Shown here: one piece after another, positions 40,695-50,520 of the stretch
How positions within the stretch are numbered: position 1 is the first letter of the stretch
Layout of the letters: every line of letters begins with the position of its first letter
Assembly: GCA_902786265.1 (NCBI GenBank)
Contig: CADACE010000005.1
Coordinates: 85,303 to 149,302 of the forward strand
Length of the DNA: 64,000 nucleotides
DNA from: an uncultured Chloroflexota bacterium
GTDB taxonomy: Bacteria > Chloroflexota > Anaerolineae > Anaerolineales > Anaerolineaceae
Direction: 5' to 3'
The notes under the pieces: generated by a model
Databases searched by the model: none
The model's input: the letters and a program-made list of their open reading frames with translations, nothing else
What the model was told of the DNA's origin: nothing
Made by a program: the position numbers and the translations under genes

Positions 40695-43193
40695 TCAGTC
40701 TGAATCAAAAGCTCCCTCATCGCTGTCTGAAGGCCGGGAAATGACTTCATAAATCTGCGTATTTCCCTGATCGTATACACAGTTCCAGAGGTCCCCGTCC
40801 ATCGTCCGGAATTTCGCCATACCACTTTCGCTGTACATGCCTTTTTCCATCTGTCCCGCGATGATATATTTTACATTGTATTTATCCAAAAAAGAGCGGA
40901 CTACTATCATATCGGTTGTATTATAAAAATCATGGATCCCGTTGACACGATCCCAGACCTGCCGGGAAATCGGACCCCGCTGCTGACGCTGATGATAATT
41001 CCAGCCCACCACACCCGGCAGCCCGGTATACACCGTATAACGGGAGCCGAATTTATATTCCGTCGGGCTGGCTTCAACGATCACGGGAGAACCGTCCACA
41101 TGCTCCTGCATCCAGATGATCGCCTGATAATCCTCACCCAGGTCCATGTAAAAACCATCCTGCCAGTAAGAAGAGGTTTCCATATATTTCATGCCGTCCA
41201 GTGTATGCGGTGCTTTATCAGACATCCGGTCCGTCATTTTGTCTGTTCCGGCAAATATCGTGTAAAGAAACGCGCCAAAGACCAGCACAACACCGGCTGT
41301 ACGGTATACATTCACCCATGCGCCATTCGATCCTTCCGTACGGATCATATCGATCGTACATGCTGCGCCAAACGCGGAACAGATCGAAAGCATCACCCAG
41401 ATCTGGTTGTAAAACTTGAACACAACATTCATCCGTCCGTTATCACCTAACAGATGAACCATTTCAACCAAAACCGAAGCAAATAACGATACGCCGATCA
41501 GGAAAAAGACAAAGCGCCTGATTTCCGAAATATCTTTCTGCAGCAAAAGCAGCAGCGACAAAACCATCAGCGGCAGCACGATCAGGATGATCTTCACGCC
41601 ATCAGCCGCGAAATACACCAGAATCAGCAGTGCGGCAGCCAGACCGGCCAGCAGCCAGCTGCGGTATTTTCCGAAAACATCCAGGCATTCCCGCATTGAT
41701 GTATATTTCATCCAGTGATAGATTTCTGCCGCATACCAGGCAGTGATAAAAAACAGGAACACACCCCAATGCATGAAATAGGAAGAGATCGGCGTCCGTT
41801 CATCCCGGTAAAGACCGATTTTGTTCTCCTGGGAATTGGTCGAAAGGTAAGGATAAAACAGACCGATCATCAATGCGGCAAACACAGCCAGCAGGACCAG
41901 CACGAAGATCATGTTCCCGGCTCGTTTTTCACTATTTTGCCGGAAGAATCCGTAACGGAGCCCCAGATAAAAGATAACGGCCGCGGAAATACAGAAATAC
42001 GTCGGCGCGTCCCAGGTATTGGTCGGGATCAGCGTCCCGATGAGCAGACTTCCGCTCAGGAAAACAGCGAGCCATTCGCCCCCGGAATAATGTTTCCCGC
42101 CTGTAACGCGCAGGATCATGGCTGCCAGCCACAACAGGACCAGCACCGTCATCGGCAGCGCGAAAAGATGCGCATGCGGATCACCGTAGAGGAAGGTAAA
42201 AAACGGAAATTCCGTGATGGAAGAATCGGGGATCGCCCGGCTGGGGATCCAATACCAGTCGCCTTTGTACATTATCAGATGTTCCCCGGAAAACAATTTC
42301 ACCAGACCATGCCAAAAGGCAGAAAATTTACTGAAAGAACCGCCGACATTGCCCAGTTCCACCAATTCATTTTTGATCTGAACGACCGTTCCCAGGTTCC
42401 CGATGACCTGCATACCGATCACAGTGAAAATACCCGCTGAATTTCCGCCCCGGTCATTTTCTCTCTTCCCGGCATGAAGGAACAGCGTCTTACCGATGCT
42501 GAAGGCAGCACTGCCCAGGAACCCGTACCACAGAGCCAGATTCAGGTTAAAAGCAACGGACGGGATAACACCCAGCAGCTTCACCATCAAACCGGAAAGA
42601 AACATACCGTAATAGTAATAATTCAGAAAACCGCCCGCGAACCACGGATCATACGGAGGAAATGCCGTACTTTTGAGAATGGCATTGAAATAAGAGAAGT
42701 CCATCGGACGTTCCCCGCCCTTATACGGATGCCACAGATCCGGATTCATTAGACGGATGGCCAGGAAAAACAAAAAACAGCCAAGGAAAACAAGATCCGA
42801 CCAAAGAATATCCTTCCGGATCGCTTTCAGCGACGTCCGGATCTTTTTCCTGCGGGCCAGCGCTATCACGCCATTAAGCAGCAGGAAACACCCCAGTATC
42901 AGAAGAATATTTTTTCTGGAATATTCCAATCCTAAAGAAGACGCCAGCCAGACTGCATAGCCCCAAACCATCAAGCCGAATAATTTTGAAATACCCCAGC
43001 CTTTGTCCTTCAGCGGGCGGAATATAAGGGATGAGAGGGGCATAAAAATCACACCAAGCAGCCAGAAAACAGCCAGCCAGATCAGGACGGTAAGCAGCTC
43101 CGAGCTGTTGACGAACGCGGACCGGTCAAAAAGCTCCGACCATGTTCCCGCCGCCTGCTGTGCAGTCCACTGTTCCAAAGGCAGCATTTCCAT
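40695..43193 (-). CDS. Chlor_Arch_YYY family membrane protein (DUF2298), copy 1
   Basis: The 832-residue product has N..YYYYGMFLSG (GGFLNYYYYGMFLSGLMVKL), KGGERPMDFSYFNAILKSTA, ITEFPFFTFLYGDPHAHLFA (DPHAH) and the matching C-terminal soluble part (YQAIIWMQEHVDGSPVIVEA). Domain order is the same as in its neighbour, from which it differs strongly in sequence; the pair is an old tandem duplication. It begins three bases after the GT39-like gene. Confidence 0.88.
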   Translation of the reverse strand: MEMLPLEQWTAQQAAGTWSELFDRSAFVNSSELLTVLIWLAVFWLLGVIFMPLSSLIFRPLKDKGWGISKLFGLMVWGYAVWLASSLGLEYSRKNILLILGCFLLLNGVIALARRKKIRTSLKAIRKDILWSDLVFLGCFLFFLAIRLMNPDLWHPYKGGERPMDFSYFNAILKSTAFPPYDPWFAGGFLNYYYYGMFLSGLMVKLLGVIPSVAFNLNLALWYGFLGSAAFSIGKTLFLHAGKRENDRGGNSAGIFTVIGMQVIGNLGTVVQIKNELVELGNVGGSFSKFSAFWHGLVKLFSGEHLIMYKGDWYWIPSRAIPDSSITEFPFFTFLYGDPHAHLFALPMTVLVLLWLAAMILRVTGGKHYSGGEWLAVFLSGSLLIGTLIPTNTWDAPTYFCISAAVIFYLGLRYGFFRQNSEKRAGNMIFVLVLLAVFAALMIGLFYPYLSTNSQENKIGLYRDERTPISSYFMHWGVFLFFITAWYAAEIYHWMKYTSMRECLDVFGKYRSWLLAGLAAALLILVYFAADGVKIILIVLPLMVLSLLLLLQKDISEIRRFVFFLIGVSLFASVLVEMVHLLGDNGRMNVVFKFYNQIWVMLSICSAFGAACTIDMIRTEGSNGAWVNVYRTAGVVLVFGAFLYTIFAGTDKMTDRMSDKAPHTLDGMKYMETSSYWQDGFYMDLGEDYQAIIWMQEHVDGSPVIVEASPTEYKFGSRYTVYTGLPGVVGWNYHQRQQRGPISRQVWDRVNGIHDFYNTTDMIVVRSFLDKYNVKYIIAGQMEKGMYSESGMAKFRTMDGDLWNCVYDQGNTQIYEVISRPSDSDEGAFDSD

Positions 43194-43195
43194 GA

Positions 43196-45586
43196 CTAAT
43201 ATGCTCCTGTGCTTCCGGAACTGAAAGTCGTATAGGAATAAAAGTTTTTCCCTGAATATGGCCCGACATGCAGCTGTTCAACGCCAAACGGATATTTTGT
43301 CCTGACTGCATCTGCGGCTTCGGTATCAGATTCGCGGTAAATGAAGAGGCGGGGTTCTCCGTCATCCGGAAGTGATGAGACAAAGGATTTGTCGAAAGAG
43401 TAATCCTTTTCCGGATCTCCCGCGTTGATGCCGACCAGCCGGGTATCCACCCAATGCGGATAAGGGATCACGTAAGCTTCCGAATAACTGCCGATCGAAT
43501 CAGCAAATCCTTTGATGACGCCGCCGATCTGTTTCGTATTCCAGGCACTGCGGTTATATTCATAGGCAAAGCGACGGAAAACCAGGTCATAATTGTTGAG
43601 GAATATGCTGCATAATAATGCAATTGCAGCCGCGGCTGTCACAACCAAAGCACCGCCATGACGCTTCACCATCTGCGCAAGCACATCAAACACACAGCAG
43701 AATCCCGCAGCAGCAACCAAAAACACAGGTATCAGCGCACCGGCAGTCCGGTTCAGGCAGGGATTTTCCCCGGGGAAAGCCAGGGAAAGGGTTGAAGGCA
43801 GCATCAGCAGCGGGATCGAAAGCAGCATACAGATATCATCCCAGCGTCTTTCCTGAAAAATACGTATCAGAACAAACAGCAGCCCCAGGAAGAAGAAAGA
43901 CGCGGTAAAATGTTCCAGCGCCGGACGATAGGTGATCGAATGGACCCAGGTGGAGCCATCGCTCCAGAAAGGCATGACCAAACCCTTCCAAAAGTTATCC
44001 GCGAAGATTCCCACCGGGGACGAATCAAAAGATTTCTCCGTCTCACCGATCCGGGAAAGCGAACGGTAAACAACCATTTCCGGCATATCCAGTGTGACCC
44101 GCGCTAAAGGCAGAAAGACAAGAAAGGCAAAAAGCACCAGGCAGAGGAAAGCGCCGACAGCGTTTGTCCGGCTTCCGGATTTGACGTCCATCAACAGGTA
44201 GATGATGAAAAAGACGGCGAAAGCAAGCGGTACAACACGAAACGGGCTGTAACCGTGAAGCCCAACCCCGAGGAAAATACCGCTCCAGATCAAAGCACCG
44301 CGGCTGCGGTCCCGCAAGCCTTTGATGAAGAAATAAAGTGCCGGTGCCGTAAACATCGGATAGTAAGCGAAACGTAAAGCCGCCCTCTGGATCACGACCG
44401 GCCAATAGGAAATTCCGCAGAAGAACATGGCGATCAGCCCGATCCGGCGGTTTCCCAACATCTTACCCAGCTTATACACGAACGGGAGAATGAACAACCC
44501 CGCCAGAGCCGTACCGATCTTCAGGCTGAGAAAACTCAAACCGGTGCCGAAAACCTTCATGATGAGCAGCGTAAAATAAAACTGGAAACATTCCCGTCCG
44601 GTGTTCCGGGTAAAGAAAATCGGCGAATCCCCATTCAGAATATCCCGTATATCATAAAGCTTTTCCGCGTGATCGCTCACCATATCGACGGGTACGGAAT
44701 CCAGGTCATGGAACAGGAAGAAGGCACAAACCAGAAAAACCGCGATCCAAATCAGATTCCATGCCGAAATATACAGCCGGATCGAAAACCGCTGCTTTGC
44801 GGAATTCACAAACCAATCTTTTCCCTTTGACATCAATTCGCGGATACTGTACGGGCTGAACGCAAGAAGGGCAAAAATAACGGACAATGCCCACACAGAG
44901 ACATTCAAAAATGTGAACTGATTCCCGCCAAACAGGAAAAAAGCCAGCACGGTGCAGACACCGCACAACCCCAGATATTCATAACGGATCTTTTCCGAGA
45001 AGCGTTTTTCAACATCCGTATCCGGAGCAGTTTCTGAACCTCCGGTCTCATTTTCATCCCGCTGCCGCAGGAAAAACGCGGCGAGGAAACAAAAAGCGCA
45101 TAATGCATACAACCCGCCGCCGATCAAGGCGCTCATGTTTGTCCGGGCGATGATCGCCGGTTCCAGTACGATCTGTGCCGTCAGGGCAAAACAAATGCTG
45201 AGAACAAAAAACAGCGGATTCGGCTTTGTCCGGACCAGCGCATGGCTGCTGATAAAATTTTCAGCGAAACCCTGTTTTCGAGCGGGAGCTTCTTCGTCCT
45301 CATCATCCTCATCAACAGCAGAAGGGATCTCCGCCGGTAAAATTTCTTTACCGATATTCTTTGGATTCAGCCTGAATTTCAAATAGTCAAGCACACTGAT
45401 TTCAGTCAGCGGATCGGTCTCTTTTTCGGCCACTTCCGCAGCTTCTTCATCAGCAGGGACCGGGAAATCAGTATTTTCCGGTTCTTCTCCGGATCTCACA
45501 TCCTGATCCTCAGCGATTTGCGCTGAAATTTCCTCAACAGGGTCGGAAACCGCCGCATCGTTTTTTATCTCGTTCAATTCATCCAT
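43196..45586 (-). CDS. Glycosyltransferase 39-like membrane protein with acidic cytoplasmic N-terminus
   Basis: The 796-residue product has an N-terminus of about 120 residues that is soluble and acidic (VDEDDEDEEAPARK), then about 12 hydrophobic segments. The loop FLFHDLDSVPVDMVSDHAEK has the acidic residues of GT-C catalytic sites (VSDHAE), followed by GRECFQFYFTLLIMKVFGTG and ALRFAYYPMFTAPALYFFIK. The soluble C-terminus carries TKQIGGVIKGFADSIG and YPHWVDTRLVGI. Probable polyprenyl-phosphate-sugar-dependent transferase. Confidence 0.8.
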   Translation of the reverse strand: MDELNEIKNDAAVSDPVEEISAQIAEDQDVRSGEEPENTDFPVPADEEAAEVAEKETDPLTEISVLDYLKFRLNPKNIGKEILPAEIPSAVDEDDEDEEAPARKQGFAENFISSHALVRTKPNPLFFVLSICFALTAQIVLEPAIIARTNMSALIGGGLYALCAFCFLAAFFLRQRDENETGGSETAPDTDVEKRFSEKIRYEYLGLCGVCTVLAFFLFGGNQFTFLNVSVWALSVIFALLAFSPYSIRELMSKGKDWFVNSAKQRFSIRLYISAWNLIWIAVFLVCAFFLFHDLDSVPVDMVSDHAEKLYDIRDILNGDSPIFFTRNTGRECFQFYFTLLIMKVFGTGLSFLSLKIGTALAGLFILPFVYKLGKMLGNRRIGLIAMFFCGISYWPVVIQRAALRFAYYPMFTAPALYFFIKGLRDRSRGALIWSGIFLGVGLHGYSPFRVVPLAFAVFFIIYLLMDVKSGSRTNAVGAFLCLVLFAFLVFLPLARVTLDMPEMVVYRSLSRIGETEKSFDSSPVGIFADNFWKGLVMPFWSDGSTWVHSITYRPALEHFTASFFFLGLLFVLIRIFQERRWDDICMLLSIPLLMLPSTLSLAFPGENPCLNRTAGALIPVFLVAAAGFCCVFDVLAQMVKRHGGALVVTAAAAIALLCSIFLNNYDLVFRRFAYEYNRSAWNTKQIGGVIKGFADSIGSYSEAYVIPYPHWVDTRLVGINAGDPEKDYSFDKSFVSSLPDDGEPRLFIYRESDTEAADAVRTKYPFGVEQLHVGPYSGKNFYSYTTFSSGSTGAY

Positions 45587-45635
45587 ATTTCAACCTGATC
45601 ATAAAGCACTCAGTGACCGTCTGCGCAGACACTGA

Positions 45636-46787
45636 TCATAATTTTTCAAACAGATCCATATACATTGCAGCCACATTATCCGGGCTGTACATCTGCCGTA
45701 TGTCATCACATAATGCTGCGGAGTATGTTTGTTTTGTCCGCAAAATACGGATCAGCGCTTCCGCAAGCGCGTCCGGATCGCCGACAGGGAAAATCTCACC
45801 CATCCCATGCCGCTGTACCGGGACCCGGACACCGGGGAGATTTGATGCGGCGACCGGTTTTCCGTTGATCATCGCTTCGATCTGCACCAGGCCAAAGGAA
45901 TCCGTCCGGTTCAGGCTCGGCATCGTCAAGACGTCAATGCAGCGGTAAAACGCCGGTACTTCCGCATCCGGAAGCCTTCCCATAAACTGCCAGTGGCCTG
46001 TTTCGATCAGCTCATCGATACGCGGTTTGAGCCTTTCATAATAAGCAGCTTCCCCCAGAACATTTTGATAAGGACCCATAAAGAAAACCGCCGCATGTGG
46101 AAATTCGCTCAACACCTTCGGCAGCGCATCCAACAGGATTTCCACACCCTTATCTGCGGCGAACCGGCATGCCATTCCGATGATCGGAGAAAAGTTATCC
46201 GCCATTTTTTTCACACGGAAGGCAGCAGCATCTTCATCACTGATCGGGTCCAGTTCCACGGGCGGCTGAATAATGCGCACTTTTTCTTTGATCTTTGACA
46301 AGATATCCGAATGGTCCGCGTAATCCTGCGAGTTGGTCACAACAGCATCACAGCTGCGGAAGGCGAGATCATTCATCCACAAAACGCCCTTGTTCGCGAG
46401 AGAATTAATAACGCCGGAAGGCATCTGCAAATCACAATGGTAGGTCAGTACGACCTTTTTACCGTATCTTCTGCCCAGCCGAGCCAACAGAGCGCTTTCC
46501 AGCTGCGGAAGATGAATGTTGACCACATCCGCCTGTTTCACATAGGCAGCCGCGTCCATCCAGAATTTCGGCATCACAGCCCCTTTGCTGATCTTCAGCA
46601 GCACCGGTTCCCGTACGACACGCACGCCGTTCAGAACTTCCTCCCCGGGCAGCTCCGCGGAATGACGGGAAGTCAGGACGGTCACTTCATGCCCTGCCCG
46701 CACCCAGGCTTCCGCCACCCGGGCGGCATAAATCGTCAACCCGCTGATATATGGTTTATAGTAAGTAAGCGCAGCCAGTATTTTCAT
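45636..46787 (-). CDS. Family 4 glycosyltransferase
   Basis: The 383-residue product is a GT-B enzyme: KILAALTYYKPYISGLTIYA at the start, HLPQLESALLARLG, GMACRFAADKGVEILLDALP (donor site) and the E-x7-E motif region SLNRTDSFGLVQIEAMINGK. It transfers a sugar from an NDP-sugar to a lipid-linked or other acceptor at the inner face of the membrane and is the only clearly soluble transferase in the cluster. Confidence 0.9.
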   Translation of the reverse strand: MKILAALTYYKPYISGLTIYAARVAEAWVRAGHEVTVLTSRHSAELPGEEVLNGVRVVREPVLLKISKGAVMPKFWMDAAAYVKQADVVNIHLPQLESALLARLGRRYGKKVVLTYHCDLQMPSGVINSLANKGVLWMNDLAFRSCDAVVTNSQDYADHSDILSKIKEKVRIIQPPVELDPISDEDAAAFRVKKMADNFSPIIGMACRFAADKGVEILLDALPKVLSEFPHAAVFFMGPYQNVLGEAAYYERLKPRIDELIETGHWQFMGRLPDAEVPAFYRCIDVLTMPSLNRTDSFGLVQIEAMINGKPVAASNLPGVRVPVQRHGMGEIFPVGDPDALAEALIRILRTKQTYSAALCDDIRQMYSPDNVAAMYMDLFEKL

Positions 46788-46823
46788 AGATTTGATCAGA
46801 CAAAACGGAGAATGACAAAAAAC

Positions 46824-47834
46824 TTAATGACTCTCATCACCCTGCTCGGCGGTAATATCTTTATTCATTGTGCTCGTGAATACTTCACCCAGTTTCAGCC
46901 CCTGTACAGAGAAGCCGATCAGGCCCCACAGGACCGGTGTAACGATCGCGATAGCGTGCATCACCAGACCAAAAGCCAGTGCGGAAGACTGATCGATCCC
47001 AAAGAAACCAAGCGAAACGACATAAGCGCCTTCCACGACCCCGATACCCGCGGGAGCGGAAGGGATCGCGCCGCCCAGCGCACCGATGCCCTGGATAAAC
47101 AGCCCCGCCCAAAACGGAAGCTGCGGAAAGAAATCATGCATTGCCACCTGGAGTGTCGTGATCCAGCAGGCCCAGGTCGCCAGGATCCAGAACAGCCAGA
47201 CCAGGAACCGCTTCGGCTGCGTCAGGATCCCCATGCCGGAAAGCAGAAACTCAACCTTCGGCAGGACGAATTTTCCCACTTTCGTTTCCGGTTTGATGAT
47301 TTTCCTGAGCAGATCCATGAACTGCACCTGATGTGCTGCCATCCAGAACATAAAAGCGATACCCGCGAGGATCACCGCAAACAGGACGTAATAGATCGTC
47401 CCGGAAAAACTTACGGATGCCATCAGCGGGATCGTAATCACCAGCATGATCAGCGTGATCAGAACGTCAAAGATCCGTTCAAGGATAACAGTCGTGAAAA
47501 CATAAAAAGGACTTCGTCCGATCAGACCGCCCATGATAACGGATCTTCCGATCTCTCCCAAACGCAGCGGGAGCAGGTTCAGCAGATATCCTTCCGTGAT
47601 CGTGAAAAAACAATTCAACCGGGAAGGTTCATCGTTCAAAATCACCCGCCAGGCCATACCGCGGAAAAAAAAGGATATGGTCTGGAGCACGAACAGGACC
47701 AGGAACAGCCGCGGCGAACAGTTCTTCAGCGCGTCCTTCAATACATTCCAATCAATGAAATAAATCAAAACACCGATGATCACCGCACTGCAGATGATCC
47801 CCGGCAGCATTTTTTTTAGAATATTTGATTTCAT
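46824..47834 (-). CDS. UPF0104 / lysylphosphatidylglycerol-synthase-TM family protein
   Basis: The 336-residue product has eight or so membrane segments, with signatures FFRGMAWRVIL, RLGEIGRSVIMGGLIGRSPF (LRLGE-R motif), FVTTVILERIFD-type helix and GIGALGGAIPSAPAGIGVVE. The family includes AglD/MprF-like flippase domains. In this cluster it may move glycolipid intermediates. It lies first in the glycosyltransferase run, 124 bases after lepA. Confidence 0.85.
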   Translation of the reverse strand: MKSNILKKMLPGIICSAVIIGVLIYFIDWNVLKDALKNCSPRLFLVLFVLQTISFFFRGMAWRVILNDEPSRLNCFFTITEGYLLNLLPLRLGEIGRSVIMGGLIGRSPFYVFTTVILERIFDVLITLIMLVITIPLMASVSFSGTIYYVLFAVILAGIAFMFWMAAHQVQFMDLLRKIIKPETKVGKFVLPKVEFLLSGMGILTQPKRFLVWLFWILATWACWITTLQVAMHDFFPQLPFWAGLFIQGIGALGGAIPSAPAGIGVVEGAYVVSLGFFGIDQSSALAFGLVMHAIAIVTPVLWGLIGFSVQGLKLGEVFTSTMNKDITAEQGDESH

Positions 47835-47958
47835 AAGCTATAAAAAGTTTGGCGACTGGTTTTTTACAGGCAATTCTTTTGATAATGATTTGTGATCATC
47901 AGTCACAAAGTGCCATCCTGACTTTCACCCTTCACCATACAGCGTTCACCTTTCATTT

Positions 47959-49758
47959 TTATTCATCTTCAAGAGACAGAACCGCCATGAAGGCTTCCTG
48001 AGGAATTTCCACATTGCCGACCATCTTCATTCGTTTCTTACCGCGTTTTTGTTTTTCAAGCAGTTTGCGTTTTCGTGTGATATCGCCGCCGTAACACTTG
48101 GCAAGAACGTCTTTGCGGTACGCCTTGACATTGGCGCGGGAAATGATCCGTCCAGAGGCACTCGCCTGGATCGCGACTTCATAAAGCTGCTGCGGGATAA
48201 GCTTCTTTAACTTGGACACCAGCAGCTGGCCTTTGTGATAAGCATCTTCCTTGTGAACGATCGAAGCCAGCGCATCCACCGGTTCCCCGCCGACCAGGAC
48301 TTCGAGCTTGACAAGGTTGCCTGCACGGTAATTGTCAATTTGATAGTCCATGGAAGCATAACCCTTTGTACGGGATTTCAGCTCATCAAAGAAATTGACA
48401 ATCAGCTCCGCCAGAGGAATTTCAAAATTCATCTGGACGCGGTTCGGGGCAGGATAATCCTGAGAGATAAAGATCCCCCGGCGCTTACGGACCAGCTCCA
48501 TGATCGTCCCGTAAAACTCGGTGGGAGTAAAGATCTGCAGCTTCATCCACGGTTCCCGTATTTCCGCGATCTTGCCTTCATCCGGCAGCTGTACAGGGGA
48601 ATCGATGAGGATAACGGACCCGTCATTGAGTTCCACTTCATATTCCACAGACGGCGCCGTCACAACGATATCCAGATCATATTCCCGCTCCAGACGTTCC
48701 TGTATGATCTCCATATGGAACAACCCGAGGAACCCGCAGCGGAACCCGAAATTCAATGCCTGAGATGTTTCCGGAACGAAATCCAGGGAAGCGTCATTGA
48801 GCTGAAGCTTATCCAAAGCATCCCGCAGATCATCATAATCTTCACCTTCCACCGGATAAATGCCCGCGAAAACCATCGGTTTGGCTTTTTGATACCCCGG
48901 CAGCATTTCCGGAGCCGGATTATTGGATAGTGTCAATGTATCACCGACACGGCATTCTCGCACAGTCTTCAAACCCGTGGCCACATACCCGACATCACCG
49001 GAACGCAGCTCGTTTACAGTCATCATTCCCGGGTTAAAAATGCCGATCTCAACCGGTTTCATATCCGTCAGTGTGGACATCGCCAGCAATGTGTCATTCG
49101 GGCAGATCACGCCGTTGCGGACGCGGATATAAGCGATAACACCTTTATAGGAATCATAGTGGGAATCAAAAATCAGCGCCTGCAGCGGTGCGTCATCCGT
49201 ACCGGTCGGAGGCGGGACCAGTTCAACGATTTTTTCAAGGACCTGCTCCACGTTCAGGCCTTCTTTTGCGGAAATACGCGGAATATCATGAGCAGGCACA
49301 CCGAGCAGCTGTTCCAGTTCATCCGCGACCTCATCCGGAATAGCGGAAGGCAGATCGATTTTGTTGATGACCGGAATGATCACCAGGTCAGACTCCAGCG
49401 CCAGATACAGGTTGGCAAGCGTCTGTGCCTCAATGCCCTGCGTGGCATCCACTACCAGCAGCGCGCCTTCACAGGCTTCCAGCGCACGGCTGACCTCGTA
49501 ATTGAAGTCAACATGCCCCGGAGTGTCAATGAGGTTCAGCTCATAGCGCTTTCCGTCTTTCGCGTCATAAAACATCCGCACGGCGGAAGCTTTGATGGTA
49601 ACGCCTTTTTCCCGTTCCAGATCCATACTGTCCAGCACCTGGTCCACCATCTGACGGTCAGAAATGGTGCCGGTGATCTGCAGCAGCCGGTCGGCTAAAG
49701 TAGACTTGCCATGATCAACATGGGCGATAATACAAAAATTCCGAATGTTCTCTTTCAT
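47959..49758 (-). CDS. lepA: Elongation factor 4 (LepA GTPase)
   Basis: The 599-residue product has G1 [15 protein letters not shown]2/G3 [11 protein letters not shown] and [17 protein letters not shown]4 NKIDLP, and the LepA-specific C-terminal domain ([20 protein letters not shown]). It is a ribosomal back-translocase/translation-quality factor. The start has no clear Shine-Dalgarno sequence, and a TATACT box lies only about 15 bases upstream, so a leaderless or very short-leader transcript is possible. Confidence 0.97.
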   Translation of the reverse strand: MKENIRNFCIIAHVDHGKSTLADRLLQITGTISDRQMVDQVLDSMDLEREKGVTIKASAVRMFYDAKDGKRYELNLIDTPGHVDFNYEVSRALEACEGALLVVDATQGIEAQTLANLYLALESDLVIIPVINKIDLPSAIPDEVADELEQLLGVPAHDIPRISAKEGLNVEQVLEKIVELVPPPTGTDDAPLQALIFDSHYDSYKGVIAYIRVRNGVICPNDTLLAMSTLTDMKPVEIGIFNPGMMTVNELRSGDVGYVATGLKTVRECRVGDTLTLSNNPAPEMLPGYQKAKPMVFAGIYPVEGEDYDDLRDALDKLQLNDASLDFVPETSQALNFGFRCGFLGLFHMEIIQERLEREYDLDIVVTAPSVEYEVELNDGSVILIDSPVQLPDEGKIAEIREPWMKLQIFTPTEFYGTIMELVRKRRGIFISQDYPAPNRVQMNFEIPLAELIVNFFDELKSRTKGYASMDYQIDNYRAGNLVKLEVLVGGEPVDALASIVHKEDAYHKGQLLVSKLKKLIPQQLYEVAIQASASGRIISRANVKAYRKDVLAKCYGGDITRKRKLLEKQKRGKKRMKMVGNVEIPQEAFMAVLSLEDE

Positions 49759-49891
49759 AATCAGTTATAAAGTATATCATTTCTTATCCCGATTCGCTCA
49801 TGAAGGTGAGAAAATCCGGAAACTGGTCTGAGACAAGATTTCCGAATTATGATCTTTTTCATCAGGCCAGCCGAAAACATAAAGTCTTTTT

Positions 49892-49921
49892 TGATAAAAT
49901 TATGATAAAATATTGATAAAT
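49892..49921 (+). promoter_or_regulatory. Operator/promoter of the toxin-antitoxin pair with three phased repeats
   Basis: TGATAAAAT (49892-49900), TGATAAAAT (49903-49911) and TGATAAAT (49914-49921) are direct repeats at 11-bp steps, about one helical turn each. They overlap the likely -35/-10 region 10-15 bases before the ribosome binding site. This fits autorepression by the antitoxin. Confidence 0.5.
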
Positions 49922-49937
49922 ATAAACGGAGGAAATC

Positions 49938-50201
49938 ATGATTCAAATCAAACCTGTATCAGACTTGCGGAATAAATTCACCGAGATCGAAAGAATCGTC
50001 AGCACAGGGAATCCTGTATTTTTGACAAAAAACGGCCATGGAACTATGGTCGTTCTGAGTTTGGAAGATTATTCCCGTTTAGCCGGAAACATCGAAAAAG
50101 AGCTGATGATTGCCGAAGCTGCTGCCGAGTCTGATTCGACTCGGTATACCAGAGATGAAATGTATAACATGCTAAAGGCGAGAATCGATGCAGCAAGATA
50201 A
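49938..50201 (+). CDS. Phd/YefM-family antitoxin
   Basis: The 87-residue product MIQIKPVSDLRNKFTEIERI.. NPVFLTKNGHGTMVVLSLED matches the Phd/YefM N-terminal DNA-binding fold. The C-terminal half is acidic and likely disordered until it wraps the toxin. GGAGGAA ribosome binding site. The stop overlaps the toxin start by 14 bases. It is AT-rich compared with lepA beside it and was probably acquired. Confidence 0.92.
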   Translation: MIQIKPVSDLRNKFTEIERIVSTGNPVFLTKNGHGTMVVLSLEDYSRLAGNIEKELMIAEAAAESDSTRYTRDEMYNMLKARIDAAR

Positions 50202-50517
50202 AATCAGGTTGGAATTTTTGCCGTTATTTTATGAAGACATGGGCGAAATTACAGACTATATCGCAATAAAGTTCAAAAATCCTGATGCGGCAGAAAAAAT
50301 TTTAGCAGAGGTCTTTGAAGCCATAGATAAAAGGCTTCCCTTTGCAGACCATTTTGAAAAATACAATACTGCACATGAATTTCTTTATGACTATTACAAA
50401 ATAAATGTCAAAAATTTTATGATTTTTTATGTAGTAAAAGAAGCAAACCCAAATGAAAAGGTTATGGAGGTCAGAAGGATACTCTATAACAGAAGAGATT
50501 TACAGAAACTGATTTGA
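50188..50517 (+). CDS. RelE/ParE-family toxin
   Basis: The 109-residue product QDKIRLEFLPLFYEDMGEIT.. YIAIKFKNPDAAEKILAEVF has the two-helix start of RelE/ParE proteins, then YDYYKINVKNFMIFYVV and EVRRILYNRRDL, the usual C-terminal strand and basic end. The basic/aromatic residues fit an mRNA-cleaving or gyrase-directed toxin; which one cannot be told. It ends three bases from the convergent Hsp70-like gene. Confidence 0.9.
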   Translation: MQQDKIRLEFLPLFYEDMGEITDYIAIKFKNPDAAEKILAEVFEAIDKRLPFADHFEKYNTAHEFLYDYYKINVKNFMIFYVVKEANPNEKVMEVRRILYNRRDLQKLI

Positions 50518-50520
50518 TTG

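Noticed and set aside
46311..47819. 502-codon plus-strand frame opposite the GT4 and UPF0104 genes
   Set aside because: It spans two clearly coding genes on the other strand and has a His/Gln/Arg-rich composition typical of antisense shadows.
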